64,000 bases of DNA from RYN-230 sp036497945 (GCA_036497945.1 DASXIN010000041.1:1-64000); one strand, 5' to 3'. Counted from the first letter of the stretch, positions 19,720 to 28,462 are shown. Notes: a model not told the origin generated them from the sequence alone. Made by a program: numbers and translations.

Positions 19720-20571
19720 TTAAGTCTCCGCAGCTCTACCGACGTCGTGGGGCACGATTGCCTGGCGGTGGGTTTCCTCGGTGCGTTCTGGCAGCAGTAG
19801 CAGGGCACCAATGAAGAAGAACGCCGCGCCGATCAGGGTCTGCGTGCTGGCCCGCGCAGCGTTGTGGACCTGGCCGGTGACCGGGTTGACATAGGCGGCG
19901 ATCGCGGAAACGCCGAAGGCGACCGACCCGGCCAGGTTGGCCAGGGTGATCCACCACGACCACTCCTTCGGGCGCCAGGCGGCCCAGCCGTGGCAGACCT
20001 CATACCAGGCCAGGAAGCTGGACACCAGGAAGCAGACCGAGCCGATCGCGTCGGGCCGCCACACATGCTGATGGGCGGCCTGCGTCGACAGGTTAGCCGC
20101 CGTGGCGGTGCCGGTACTGACGTTGAAGAACAGGGTCCCGACGAACTGCACGCCAGTGGCCCACCAGTCGATCCGGCTCGGCTGGTAGACGAAGAACCGC
20201 CGGTGGGCTCGGTTGAAGGCGGGCGGGGCGGCGTCGACCGCCTCCCGGTAGGTCAAGAACGCGGCCGAGGTGAAGAACAGCGAGCCGATGAAGAACGTGA
20301 CGTTGTCCCACTCGGCCCCCACCGCGCTCGCGTAGCCAGGTATCGCGCCGAGGGCGAACAGCAGCGACCCGATGGCGAACAGCACGGCGATCCACCAGCC
20401 CCGAGCCCGCGGCGCCCACCACGTCGAGCCGGCGGGCTCTTTCAGGTGCTTGCGGTGGCGGCGGGATTCCCAGCGAACGATCACGCCGTCCGAGCGCACG
20501 TGATCGACAAACGTCGCCGGGGTACCGATGCTGAGATCGCGGCCGCCGCCGTCTCGTCCGGGCATGAACAT
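19720..20571 (-). CDS. Multi-pass membrane protein, YrhK-like
   Basis: 283 aa with about six to seven predicted membrane spans, e.g. WWIAVLFAIGSLLFALGAIPG, VTFFIGSLFFTSAAFL, GSVCFLVSSFLAWYEV, TLIGAAFFFIGALLLLP. Repeated Trp-rich loops (RIDWWATGVQFVGTLFFN, WSWWITLANLAGSVAFG) recall the YrhK-like domain. Start ATG 20571 after AGGA (20565 possible). The N-terminal 55 residues are cytoplasmic and basic. The next gene downstream on the strand starts 104 bp away. Function unknown. Confidence 0.75.
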   Translation of the reverse strand: MFMPGRDGGGRDLSIGTPATFVDHVRSDGVIVRWESRRHRKHLKEPAGSTWWAPRARGWWIAVLFAIGSLLFALGAIPGYASAVGAEWDNVTFFIGSLFFTSAAFLTYREAVDAAPPAFNRAHRRFFVYQPSRIDWWATGVQFVGTLFFNVSTGTATAANLSTQAAHQHVWRPDAIGSVCFLVSSFLAWYEVCHGWAAWRPKEWSWWITLANLAGSVAFGVSAIAAYVNPVTGQVHNAARASTQTLIGAAFFFIGALLLLPERTEETHRQAIVPHDVGRAAET

Positions 20572-20728
20572 GTCCTATCTGCTCGGCTCAATCCTCCAGA
20601 ACGGCTCCAGAGATGCCCATCCTCCATTGCGGGTGATGACGGTATGGAACGCCGAAATCAACTCCAGGCCCCGGTCTCTTGAATCCGCGCAGAATAGAGG
20701 GGAAAGCCGGGCTGCTGGAAGGCCAGCA

Positions 20729-20770
20729 CTGACCGGCTGGGGGAGGCCCCGGGCCCCCCCAGCCGGTCAG
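20729..20770 (-). terminator. Perfect 15-bp hairpin after the duplicated CxxC gene
   Basis: A 15-bp perfect stem (20729-20743 with 20756-20770) with a 12-nt loop begins 2 bp beyond the minus-strand stop codon at 20773. It has no T-tract. It is placed exactly where a terminator for the minus-strand gene should be. Confidence 0.75.
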
Positions 20771-20772
20771 GC

Positions 20773-21450
20773 TCAGGCGGGGGGCCAGCCTCCGATGTGC
20801 TCGATATACACCGCCAGGCCCTCCTTAATCGTCCGAGGCCCGCGAAGGCATTGAAGCCACGACGAGACCTCGGAGTAGTCCAGGTCGGGGTGATCGCCGC
20901 AGCTCGGGCAGATGACCTCGAACGCGTCGGTGTAGCCGCCTTCCACCCGGCCGTCCACGAGGCGGGTCGGCTGACGCCGCAGCCTGGCTGCCCGGCCGTG
21001 GCCTGGCTGGCCCGGGGCAGCGAGTGTCCCGGCACTACCAGCGCCTGACCGGCCGGGGGTGGTCTCGTGCAGCCCGGGAACCAGCCCTAGATGCTCGGCA
21101 TATGCCACAAGGCCCGCTTCCAGCGGGTACGGCCCGCGGATCTGCTGAAGCCGGGGTGGGAGGTCGGAGTAATCCAGATAGGGGTGATCACCGCAGTCAC
21201 GGCAGATGATCTCGAAGAGGCCGGTGTAGTGGCCTGTCCGGTCATCAGTGATCCAGGCCGATTGCCGCCGCAGGCTCGTTGTGCTGCCATGGCCGGGCTG
21301 TCCAGCAGGAGGCGGTGGCGCGGCATCGTAGGGGTCGGTGCCGGGCCACCAGTCATGGGAATCACGCTGCTCGAGCGATGCGGGGACGGCACTCAGATGA
21401 GCGGGACGTCCGGCATCCGTCCCGATATCCGGCTGATCGGCACTACTCAT
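20773..21450 (-). CDS. Protein with tandem-duplicated CxxCGDHP module
   Basis: 225 aa made mostly of two copies of one module of about 72 residues (about 50-122 and 147-220). Each contains GQPGHG, LRRQ, YT-x2-FE-(I/V)-IC-x2-CGDHP, LDYS, an LRGP/IRGP turn and a helix ending in EHLG or EHIG. C83/C86 and C181/C184 with the following His could each bind a metal, like a half zinc ribbon. The first 48 residues are a linker. ATG 21450 follows a G-rich ribosome site. Family not recognised; the duplication is plain in the sequence and the copies have diverged by roughly half their residues. Confidence 0.75.
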   Translation of the reverse strand: MSSADQPDIGTDAGRPAHLSAVPASLEQRDSHDWWPGTDPYDAAPPPPAGQPGHGSTTSLRRQSAWITDDRTGHYTGLFEIICRDCGDHPYLDYSDLPPRLQQIRGPYPLEAGLVAYAEHLGLVPGLHETTPGRSGAGSAGTLAAPGQPGHGRAARLRRQPTRLVDGRVEGGYTDAFEVICPSCGDHPDLDYSEVSSWLQCLRGPRTIKEGLAVYIEHIGGWPPA

Positions 21451-21813
21451 TTCAGCCCCCTGGGGCAGTAAAACGCGCCACTGCCGGGGTCTTGAGCAGC
21501 ACTAACGTCCAGCACCCACAATATGCACGATCACCTGCAGAGCAAGGCTCAGCGTAGCTGAAGGGTTTCCCTTGACGGCGACTTGAAGATTTCCAGCCCT
21601 TCCTTTTACCTTTGTATCGGCCGCGTTGCCTGCCGTTCCCCTGCCGTTGTCCTGCGGTTCGCCTGGCCGTCAGGGCGCGGTCCGACCGCTGGCCGGTGCC
21701 CCCTTCCCCCGCCCGGAACTATCCGCAGCGGGGCACGGTGAGCGCGAGCGCCTCGATCGGCGGGCGCGAGGGATGGTGCCGTCAGGCGCGAGCCCGCGCA
21801 CGGCGGCGAAGGA
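21451..21813. other. Intergenic region without recognisable gene
   Basis: 363 bp between two minus-strand genes. Short open frames exist on both strands but are Arg/Pro-rich shadows without ribosome sites. The promoter of the gene starting at 21450 must lie near its left end. I see no strong hairpin or repeat. Confidence 0.5.
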
Positions 21814-22080
21814 TTATCCGCCTGACCGATCTTGGCTGCGCATCTGACGCCGCAAAGCCTGCGCTTGGTCCCAGGCGGCGAAGCGCGCGGCGTTGCGAGC
21901 CTCGCTCTCCCGGCCAAGACCCAGCAGCGCCGCCAGCGCGATCACGGCGGTGATCGCCACCTCAAGGACGGGAGGGCTCAGCAAATAGCCAAACCCGATC
22001 ATGAGCATCGCCCTACGGTGATTCCGGTGCACCGCCCGCGACCGCCGTGCTGCCCGCCCTGATCCAGTTTCACTGGTCAT
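21814..22080 (-). CDS. Small membrane protein
   Basis: 88 aa from the ATG at 22080, preceded by AGGAG at 7-8 nt. A basic N-terminus (RAARRSRAVHRNHRR) leads to one or two membrane spans (MLMIGFGYLLSPPVLEVAITAVIALAALLGLG) and a charged cytoplasmic tail rich in Ala, Arg and Gln. An in-frame extension to 22392 is not supported. Function unknown. Confidence 0.6.
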   Translation of the reverse strand: MTSETGSGRAARRSRAVHRNHRRAMLMIGFGYLLSPPVLEVAITAVIALAALLGLGRESEARNAARFAAWDQAQALRRQMRSQDRSGG

Positions 22081-22451
22081 TTCGCACTCCTGCCCCGCAC
22101 GTGGCGTGAGCGTGGTGGTCCCCAGATCCAAACCTGCCCTGGCCGAGCGCCCCAGGCGAGCCCAGCTTTCTGGCGCTAATACCAGGCAAGCGTCAGATGC
22201 AGGCGATGGCATCACCCACATCGGATGAAGTACGCCTACCGCCACACCTCGAAACTCCGCGTGATGCCTGCCTACCCGGTTCGGTGCGTCCTGGGCCCGT
22301 CGCTGGGTGGGGCGAAGCCGTCTTTCAGTCCCTCCAGTCGCACCCGTGCCAACCCCTGGCCTAGTCCCGGGGTATCGACCAGGGACTTCCACGGGCGCGG
22401 CGCACCGTCCGCCGCGCGATGGTGAGAAGGACCCAAGGAGGAGCCACCACC
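22081..22451. promoter_or_regulatory. Divergent intergenic region
   Basis: 371 bp between the divergent genes at 22080 (minus) and 22452 (plus). Apart from the two ribosome sites I see no repeat or palindrome strong enough to name a regulator. Confidence 0.4.
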
Positions 22452-23444
22452 ATGTCGAATCACTTCAGCGCGGACAACCTCAAGTTTCCCGGCGACGATA
22501 GGCGCCTGGACATGACCGACCTGTTCGTGTTCAGGTCAGCGGACAACCCGGACAACACGGTGCTGATCATGGACTCGAACCCGACGAGCGCCCCGCCACC
22601 CATCCCCGCGCCCACCACCGGCCCGGAATTCCACCCCGACGCGGTGCACCGGATCAACGTGGACAACAACGGCGACCAGCAGGCCGACATCGCGTTCACG
22701 TTCACGTTCTCCGAGTACGAGAACGGAATGCAGACCGTGACGGCCTGGTACGCCACCGGCAGTCAGGCCCGGGAACCCGGGCCGGTCGGCGAGCAGCTCG
22801 GCGCGCCGGTCCCGATCAGCTTCGACGGCTCGGCCCGTCCCGTCCAGGCCGGCCCGATCCGGCTGTTCGCCGGGCTGCGCAGCGACCCGTTCTTCGCCGA
22901 CGTCGAGGGCGCCCTGCACGGCTTCAAGTGGACCGGGCATGACGACTTCGCCGACAACAACGTGGACTCGATCGTGTTGGAGGTGCCCAGTGAACTGCTC
23001 GGCGGCGACCCGGTGATCGGCGTCTGGGCCTCGATCAGCCTGCGCCGCAACGGCGCGCTGGTACAGATGGACCGGGGCGGGAACCCGACCATCAACCCGT
23101 TCATCAACCCGGACGGCCAGAAGAACCTGTACAACTCCCGGCAGCCCGCCGACGACGCGTCCAACTACCTGGGGCCGTGGTCCGCGCTGCTGGAAAGCAG
23201 CGGCTACCCGCCGGACGCGGCCAGGGCGGCCGCCATGGAGGTGCTGCCGGACATCCTCCAGTACGACCGGACCAAGCCAGCCACCTACCCGAACGGCCGC
23301 ATCCCCACCGACGACGTCTACAGCATGCGCTTTGCCTGGCTGACCCACGGCAAGGTGCCGCCGACCGGCCTCAAGCCGCACGACGACCTGCAAGCGCAGT
23401 TCCCCTACCTGGGCGTGCCGAACCCACCGATGGGCAGTTCCTGA
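22452..23444 (+). CDS. DUF4331 family protein
   Basis: 330 aa. It opens with MSNHFSADNLKFPGDDRRLDMTDLFVFRSADNPD and continues with VLIMDSNP, FHPDAVHRINVDNNGDQQADIAFTF and DNNVDSIVLEVPSELL, the standard DUF4331 layout: an acidic, possibly calcium-binding beta-rich protein. No signal peptide is visible, so a cytoplasmic location is likely. The ATG at 22452 follows GGAGG; the 11 codons before it in frame are not used. Function unknown; a perfect hairpin terminator follows. Confidence 0.85.
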   Translation: MSNHFSADNLKFPGDDRRLDMTDLFVFRSADNPDNTVLIMDSNPTSAPPPIPAPTTGPEFHPDAVHRINVDNNGDQQADIAFTFTFSEYENGMQTVTAWYATGSQAREPGPVGEQLGAPVPISFDGSARPVQAGPIRLFAGLRSDPFFADVEGALHGFKWTGHDDFADNNVDSIVLEVPSELLGGDPVIGVWASISLRRNGALVQMDRGGNPTINPFINPDGQKNLYNSRQPADDASNYLGPWSALLESSGYPPDAARAAAMEVLPDILQYDRTKPATYPNGRIPTDDVYSMRFAWLTHGKVPPTGLKPHDDLQAQFPYLGVPNPPMGSS

Positions 23445-23464
23445 CCGGGCGGCAGGCCGCGAGG

Positions 23465-23500
23465 CCGCGGCGGAGGGCAGCCAGCTGCCCTCCGCCGCGG
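23465..23500 (+). terminator. Perfect 16-bp hairpin after DUF4331 gene
   Basis: A 16-bp perfect stem (23465-23480 with 23485-23500) and a 4-nt loop CCAG start 20 bp beyond the stop codon. No T-tract. The rest of the 326-bp gap to 23771 holds only the lsr2 promoter region, in which I see no clear motif. Confidence 0.85.
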
Positions 23501-23770
23501 CGGGCACTGAACCACCGATCCCAATGGGCGCCGAATCCATCGCGACATCCGGTGCGAAACCGCTGAGGCCCGAAATCATTTGGCTATGTCCGGTCATCGG
23601 ATGGGTGGCGGGAGATAGGGCACAGGCACGGGGATTGGCTATGGCTCTGGCTGGATATCACCCTGTCACGCCCGGCCACGCCGGCTGACTGGTAGCTAGA
23701 TCATTTGTGGTGTTATGGCAGGGTGACCTGACCGGGTACGGGTAGTTCAGCGCAGGGACCGGGGGTAGCG

Positions 23771-24400
23771 ATGGCACGAAGGACAATCGTCGCGCTAGAA
23801 GACGATCTTGATGGTGGACCGGCGGACGAGACCGTGCGGTTCGGGGTGGGCGGCTCGGAATACGAGATCGACCTGAGCGAGAAGAACGCCGCGAAGCTTC
23901 GCAAACAGCTCGCGCCGTTCGTCGACCACGCCCGCCGGGCCAGCGGCCAGGCGCACCGGCCGGTGCGCACCGCGGCCAGCCGGCGGCGCAGCCGGGACAT
24001 CCGGGCCTGGGCCCGGGACCAGGGCATTGAGCTCAGCGAGCGGGGCCGCATCCCGGCCGGCATCGCGGCCCAGTACGAAGCCGAGGCGGGCCGGAGTCCC
24101 CGCCGGTTAGCTGCGGCCAGCCGGGCGCTGAGACGGATGGGCCGGTGCCCCCGGCGGCATAACCGCTGGTATCTGGCTGCCGGTCATGACATAGTCGGCA
24201 GTGAAGTCACGCTCGCCGAGCTGGCGGAGGGAGGTGCGGTCCATGTCTGTTATTCCTTCCGCGCCTCCCGCCTGGTCCTGACTTCCCCGGCGCGGGGCGC
24301 CCACGGCGAAAGCTGGGGCACAGCATGTCCTCGAGCATTCACAACATCACCTTCGACTGCACCGACGCACGGGCGCAGGCCCTGTTCTGGGCGGCGGTGA
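23771..24400 (+). CDS. lsr2: Lsr2-type nucleoid-associated protein with abnormal C-terminal tail
   Basis: Residues 1-108 are a complete Lsr2: an oligomerising N-terminus (ALEDDLDGGPADETVRFGVG, YEIDLSEKNAAKLRKQL) and the AT-rich DNA-binding C-terminus RDIRAWARDQGIELSERGRIP with the RGR minor-groove motif. Lsr2 silences horizontally acquired DNA. Normal homologues stop here, but this frame runs on for about 100 residues to 24400, overlapping the next gene by 76 bp. The tail uses rare TTA and ATA codons and looks noncoding, so a frameshift or lost stop near residue 108 is likely: one frame over, a TAG occurs at 24109. The Lsr2 core should still function. Confidence 0.85.
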   Translation: MARRTIVALEDDLDGGPADETVRFGVGGSEYEIDLSEKNAAKLRKQLAPFVDHARRASGQAHRPVRTAASRRRSRDIRAWARDQGIELSERGRIPAGIAAQYEAEAGRSPRRLAAASRALRRMGRCPRRHNRWYLAAGHDIVGSEVTLAELAEGGAVHVCYSFRASRLVLTSPARGAHGESWGTACPRAFTTSPSTAPTHGRRPCSGRR

Positions 24401-24684
24401 CCGGCGGGACCGCGGAGCAGCGGGACGCCACGCCTGGGCACGTCGAGTACGTGGTCCTGCCCGCATCGGCGGGCACACCGCGGCTGTACTTCACCACCGT
24501 GCCGGAGTCCAAGCAGGTCAAGAACCGGGTCCACCTGGACCTGCTCCCGCCCGGCCACGGCCAGCAGGACGAGCTGGCCCGGCTGGCCGGTCTGGGCGCC
24601 CGGGTGATCGGCGGCCAGCCGCCCGGGGCCGGCTGGGTCGTGCTTGCCGATCCGGAAGGCAACGAGTTCTGCTTGGAGCCGTGA
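24325..24684 (+). CDS. VOC (glyoxalase-like) domain protein
   Basis: 119 aa, a single vicinal-oxygen-chelate domain of the glyoxalase-like_6 style: SSIHNITFDCTDARAQALFWAAVTGG at the N-terminus, RLYFTTVPESKQVKNRVHLDL in the middle and VLADPEGNEFCLEP at the end. The metal-ligand pattern H-E-H/E is partial. The start overlaps the Lsr2 tail, which argues that the tail is not real. Substrate unknown. Confidence 0.85.
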   Translation: MSSSIHNITFDCTDARAQALFWAAVTGGTAEQRDATPGHVEYVVLPASAGTPRLYFTTVPESKQVKNRVHLDLLPPGHGQQDELARLAGLGARVIGGQPPGAGWVVLADPEGNEFCLEP

Positions 24685-24687
24685 GCG

Positions 24688-24709
24688 GGCCCGCGGCCGG
24701 CCGCGGGCC
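24688..24709. terminator. 22-bp perfect palindrome between convergent genes
   Basis: Two 11-bp arms (24688-24698 and 24699-24709) are perfectly self-complementary with no loop. It sits 4 bp after the VOC stop and 33 bp before the end of the convergent DUF2267 gene. It may act as a bidirectional terminator or be a regulatory palindrome. Confidence 0.5.
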
Positions 24710-24742
24710 GCCGTGAACGGCGCATCCTGAGGATGGGCCGGC

Positions 24743-25555
24743 CTAGCCGCGGGCCGGCCGCGCCGGGATCAGGCTCTGGTAGTCCGCAGGCAGTTCGACG
24801 AGCACATCGAACCATTCCTGGTGGCTGACCGCCTCGGCCAGCGTGGCGAACACCGCCCGGACGTGCCCGGAAACCTCGTCGGCCAGGCTCACCTGGTCGG
24901 CGTCGGCGCCTTCCCGGGCGGCCACCCGGCGGAGGAATTCGAGGGCCGGCATCCGCCGCGCGTCGGCGTCACTCCCGCCCAGCCCGCAGCGCAGCGGCGG
25001 GTGCAGCACCGGGTCGAGCTGGGCGATCAGGTCCTCGACCTGGCCCGCGGCGATCCGCTCGGCCAGCGTCTCGAGCACGGCGTCGGTGACCCGGCGGGCG
25101 GTGCCGCGGGCGGCGCCGTCCAGCCGGCGGGCGACCCGGTCCCAGAATTCGCTGGCCGGCATGATGTCCAGGTCCCGGTGCTGTGCCTCCGCCACCAGCG
25201 GGGCATAGGTCTGCGGCAGCAGGGCGGCCAGGTGCGCCACCGACTCCGGGCTGAGCGCGCGGCCGAGCGCGAAGAACACCCCGCGGGCATGCCGCAGCGC
25301 GGTGTCGACGTCGGTGCCCTCGCGGTTGGCCACCCGGTCCAGAAATTCATCGATACTCAACGCCAGTGCCTCCGACTCGGTGTGCAGCCAGGGCATCAGC
25401 TGGGCGGGCAGCTCAAGCGCGAGGCGCCGCGCCTCGCCCGGTGCCAGCCGCTCGGCCAGCGTGCGCAGCGTCGCCTCGGCCGCCCGCTCCGCGGTCTCGG
25501 TGCCCAGGCCGCCTCCGGCCTGCTGGACCAGCCCGATGAACTCGCTGTATTCCAT
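24743..25555 (-). CDS. DUF2267 protein with repeated domain
   Basis: 270 aa, all helical. The family motif occurs more than once: AERAAEATLRTLAERLAPGEARRLALELP (about 22-50) and ARRVTDAVLETLAERIAAGQVEDLIAQLD (about 150-180), each followed by a FLDRVANREG or FLRRVAAREG segment. ATG 25555 follows GGGGAG. Soluble, no signal peptide. The function of DUF2267 proteins is unknown; they are often stress-induced in actinobacteria. Confidence 0.85.
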   Translation of the reverse strand: MEYSEFIGLVQQAGGGLGTETAERAAEATLRTLAERLAPGEARRLALELPAQLMPWLHTESEALALSIDEFLDRVANREGTDVDTALRHARGVFFALGRALSPESVAHLAALLPQTYAPLVAEAQHRDLDIMPASEFWDRVARRLDGAARGTARRVTDAVLETLAERIAAGQVEDLIAQLDPVLHPPLRCGLGGSDADARRMPALEFLRRVAAREGADADQVSLADEVSGHVRAVFATLAEAVSHQEWFDVLVELPADYQSLIPARPARG

Positions 25556-25700
25556 GCCGACTCCCCGTCATCTCAGCTCGGCCCGGTTGGCCCCTGCCCG
25601 GTCTGGCCCGGCGCACACCAGACGCGCGGCAGGATCCGGCCGGGGAGGACGCCGACACGGGGTACGACGCGGCCTCCCCGGCCGCTTCGTGACCCGGCGG

Positions 25701-26357
25701 TCAGCCGATTGGGCGGGCCAGCCGTGCGTTGACCGGCTCGATGGGCACCAGCCGGTTGGCCAGCGCCACGCTGGTCTGGCCGTCGCTCAGCCGGCTGACC
25801 AGCGAGCTGGCCGCGCCGGGGCCGCCGCCAGCGTGCCCGCACAGGTCCTTGGGCCGCTGCAGCAGCCAGCCCAGCCCCATCTGCGCCCCGGCCGGGTCCC
25901 GGTCGGCGTGCGGCCGGAGCGCCTCGCGGGCCAGTTCGGCGGGCAGCAGGCTGGCCCAGCCGGCGCCGAACCGGACCAGGTCGGCCGCGGTGGACCACAG
26001 CCCGCCCGCAGCCGGGATGACGCAGACCGGGGCGCCGGCCGGCCCGAACGTCCCGTCGTCGGCCAGCTGGTAACCGGTGACGGCGTCGTGGTCCGGGGCG
26101 GCCCAGCCCGGCTCTCCGGCCCCGGCGAACCGGGACAGCACCCAGCGCACCTGGCTGAGCGCGGGGCCCGGCCCGCTGTTCTCCGCGCGGACGAATTCTT
26201 TCAGCGCGGTCCAGCTGGGCAGATCGTGTTCCCGCGCGATGGCCAGCTGCGCGTCGTGCAGCGTGCCGAACTCACCGGCGGCCAGCCGCCGTTTCGCTTC
26301 GAGCTTGAGGAAGCGCAGATTCGGCCGACCGGGGAACGCGCGCGACTGATCGGACAT
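25701..26357 (-). pseudogene. Serine hydrolase (beta-lactamase class C-like) with large internal deletion
   Basis: 218 aa, reading frame intact. Residues 10-75 are a leader typical of a subset of actinobacterial hydrolases (RPNLRFLKLEAKRRLAAGEF, DLPSWTALKEFV). From about residue 95 the sequence jumps straight to the C-terminal half of a penicillin-binding/class C fold: VTGYQLADDG, AAGGLWSTAADLVRFG, QMGLGWLLQ and GHAGGGPGAASSLV (the KTG-equivalent HxG). The nucleophile SxxK and the YxN motif are absent, so catalysis by the usual mechanism is impossible. Start ATG 26357 after AAGGA. Probably a decayed gene; a repurposed binding protein is the alternative. Confidence 0.65.
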
Positions 26358-26486
26358 GGCAGTCCTTCCCTTCGGCGCCCGCGGGTTCGCGACGTCGGGC
26401 TGGAAAGACATGCCATCAATGGGTGATGCGTAGCCGGTGAGCTTGCAGCTCTGTCCGCGAACCCGGCGGCAGCCGGAAACTGCCGG

Positions 26487-26996
26487 TCACAGAGTATCGC
26501 CGGGGAACGTGAACCGGGTAGGGGAGCCGGTGAAGTCCCGGGAGTCGAGCGCGAACACCCACTCCGGCCGCAGCCGGAACACGCTGTTCGACGCGGGGTC
26601 CACCATGTCCGGGCCGTAGCTGGTGCCGTACTTGGCGTTCTCGGCCGCGAGCATGGCGGCCAGCTGTCCTGGGTCGGTGACCCGGTGCGCCCGGCCCTGG
26701 ACCACCACCGGCTCGAGCGGGTCGTCGGTGGACAGCGAGCAGCGCGGCTGCGCGGTCAGGTTGCGCGCCTTGCGGGATCCGTTGGAGCTGCTGAACCAGA
26801 GCTGGCCGGTGTGCCAGACCGCCCACACCGGCATCAGGTGCGGCGCCCCGTCCGGGGTCACCGTGGCCAGCCAGAAGTCGTGCGAGCGGATCAGCCGCTG
26901 CTCCGCCCACGACCAGGGCAGCAGGCCGCGGCCCGCGTCCGCCGGGAGCGTGCCGTAGCCCGGCATGTACGGCCGCGCGGCGATCGGCTCGGTCAT
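26487..26996 (-). CDS. Pyridoxamine 5'-phosphate oxidase-like flavoprotein
   Basis: 169 aa split-barrel FMN/F420-binding fold: FWLATVTPDGAPHLMPVWAVW, LWFSSSNGSRKARNLTAQPRC, VVVQGRAHRVTD and a C-terminal VFRLRPEWVFALD. This matches the PNPOx-like/F420-dependent reductase superfamily, not classical PdxH. ATG 26996 lies 3 bp after the stop of the PLP decarboxylase, so the two are co-transcribed. The substrate cannot be read from the sequence; the company of PLP enzymes hints at B6 or amine chemistry. Confidence 0.82.
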   Translation of the reverse strand: MTEPIAARPYMPGYGTLPADAGRGLLPWSWAEQRLIRSHDFWLATVTPDGAPHLMPVWAVWHTGQLWFSSSNGSRKARNLTAQPRCSLSTDDPLEPVVVQGRAHRVTDPGQLAAMLAAENAKYGTSYGPDMVDPASNSVFRLRPEWVFALDSRDFTGSPTRFTFPGDTL

Positions 26997-26999
26997 GGC

Positions 27000-28361
27000 T
27001 CACTTCATCCGGTCGAGGATCTGCCGGACCAGGTCCATGGAGGTGTGCGGGTGCAGGAACGCGAACCTGGCCACCGTCTCCCCTTCCCACGCGGTGGGCG
27101 GCAGGAACGCCACCTGGTCGCGGAGCAGCTGGTCGGCCCACTCGGTGTACTGCCGCGGCGCCCACCCCGGCCGGCGGAACAGCACAATGCCGAGGCTCGG
27201 CTCGCGGACGAGTTCCAGGTGGCTGCGCGTGCTGATCTCGGCGGCGGCTTCCCCGGCCAGCCGGATGGCCGTCTCGATGGCCGTGGTGTAGGCCTGCACC
27301 CCGTGCACCGACAGCGAGAACCACAGCGGCAGCCCGCGGGCCCGCCGGGTCAGGTGGTAGGCGTAGTCGGTCGGGTTCCACTCCGCGGGCTTGTCGTGGA
27401 TGACGTCGAGGTAGGACGCGTCCTGGGTGTGCACCGAGCGGGCCAGCGCCGGGTCCCGGTAGAGCAGCGCGGCGCAGTCGAACGGTGCGAACAGCCACTT
27501 GTGTGGGTCGACGACGAACGAGTCGGCGTGCTCGACGCCGTCATAGCGGCGCCGGACGCTCGGCGCGAACAGCCCGGCGCCGCCGTACGCGCCGTCCACG
27601 TGGAACCAGAGGCCGTGCTCGCGGGCGACTTCGGCCGCGCCGGCCAGGTCGTCGACGATGCCCGCGTTGGTGGTGCCCGCGGTGGCCACCACGACGGCCA
27701 GCGACCCCGGGTCGCCGTCCGCCGCGATGGCCGTGCGCAGCGCGGCGCCGGTGAGCCGGTGGTCGCTGGTCGGCACCACCAGTGGGTCCATCTCCAGGAT
27801 GCGCAGTGTGTTGCTGATCGAGGAGTGTGCGTCGGTGCTGACCAGGGCGCGGAACCGGCGGCCGTGGCCGGCCGCCCCGGCCGCCCGCTTGGCCTGCTCG
27901 CGGGCCACCACCAGCGCCGACAGGTTGGCCGCCGAACCGCCCGAGACGAAGCAGCCGCCCGCCGCGGCGGGCAGCCCGGCCCGGTCGGCGATGAGCCGCA
28001 GCACCAGGTTTTCCGCCTCGATCGCGCCTGCCGCTTCCAGCCAGGAGATGCCCTGGATCGAGGCGCACGAGATGAGCATGTCGAACAGCAGCGCGGCCTT
28101 GGTCGGCGCGGCGGGGATGAAGCCGAGGAACCGCGGGCTGTCCGCCGAGATCACCGCCGGGGCCAGCACCGAGGTGTACGCGCCGAGCACCTGGTCCGGG
28201 TTGTGCGGCTCGTCGCCGATAAGCCCGTCCAGGACGGCCGCCATGGCGGCCGTGTCGGGGCGGGCGCCGTCCAGCGGCACCGGGTCCAGCCGCAGCCGGT
28301 TCTCCGCGTACGCGAGTACCGAGCGGATCATCATCTCGGTCGTCGGGTCCACACTGTGCAT
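27000..28361 (-). CDS. Pyridoxal-phosphate-dependent group II decarboxylase
   Basis: 453 aa, fold-type I amino-acid decarboxylase (aromatic-L-amino-acid or related). PLP Lys in SFVVDPHKWLFAPFDCAALL (Lys at about residue 288). Other blocks: GCFVSGGSAANLSALVVAREQ, FHVDGAYGGAGLFAPSVR and a C-terminal FRRPGWAPRQYTEWADQLL. Length is normal. Start ATG 28361. Divergent from the RidA gene at 28463 and followed by the PNPOx-like gene. Amine products and enamine by-products would be natural substrates for the neighbours, but the exact amino acid is unknown. Confidence 0.9.
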   Translation of the reverse strand: MHSVDPTTEMMIRSVLAYAENRLRLDPVPLDGARPDTAAMAAVLDGLIGDEPHNPDQVLGAYTSVLAPAVISADSPRFLGFIPAAPTKAALLFDMLISCASIQGISWLEAAGAIEAENLVLRLIADRAGLPAAAGGCFVSGGSAANLSALVVAREQAKRAAGAAGHGRRFRALVSTDAHSSISNTLRILEMDPLVVPTSDHRLTGAALRTAIAADGDPGSLAVVVATAGTTNAGIVDDLAGAAEVAREHGLWFHVDGAYGGAGLFAPSVRRRYDGVEHADSFVVDPHKWLFAPFDCAALLYRDPALARSVHTQDASYLDVIHDKPAEWNPTDYAYHLTRRARGLPLWFSLSVHGVQAYTTAIETAIRLAGEAAAEISTRSHLELVREPSLGIVLFRRPGWAPRQYTEWADQLLRDQVAFLPPTAWEGETVARFAFLHPHTSMDLVRQILDRMK

Positions 28362-28462
28362 GCAGCGAACCTAGCTGCCAGGAAGCAGGTCGAGTAGAGG
28401 ATGCGCCGCTTCCGGCCCGGGCCGGGCGGCTTGGCCAGCCGGTCAGGCCGTACGCTCCCCAG

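Noticed and set aside
24107..24244. 45-codon minus-strand ORF as an annotated gene
   Set aside because: It has a ribosome site but no recognisable family and lies antisense to lsr2; kept only as part of a finding.
26685..28397. 570-codon plus-strand open frame
   Set aside because: Antisense to the PNPOx-like and PLP decarboxylase genes, which have clear motifs; the plus-strand translation is Arg/Gly/Val low complexity.
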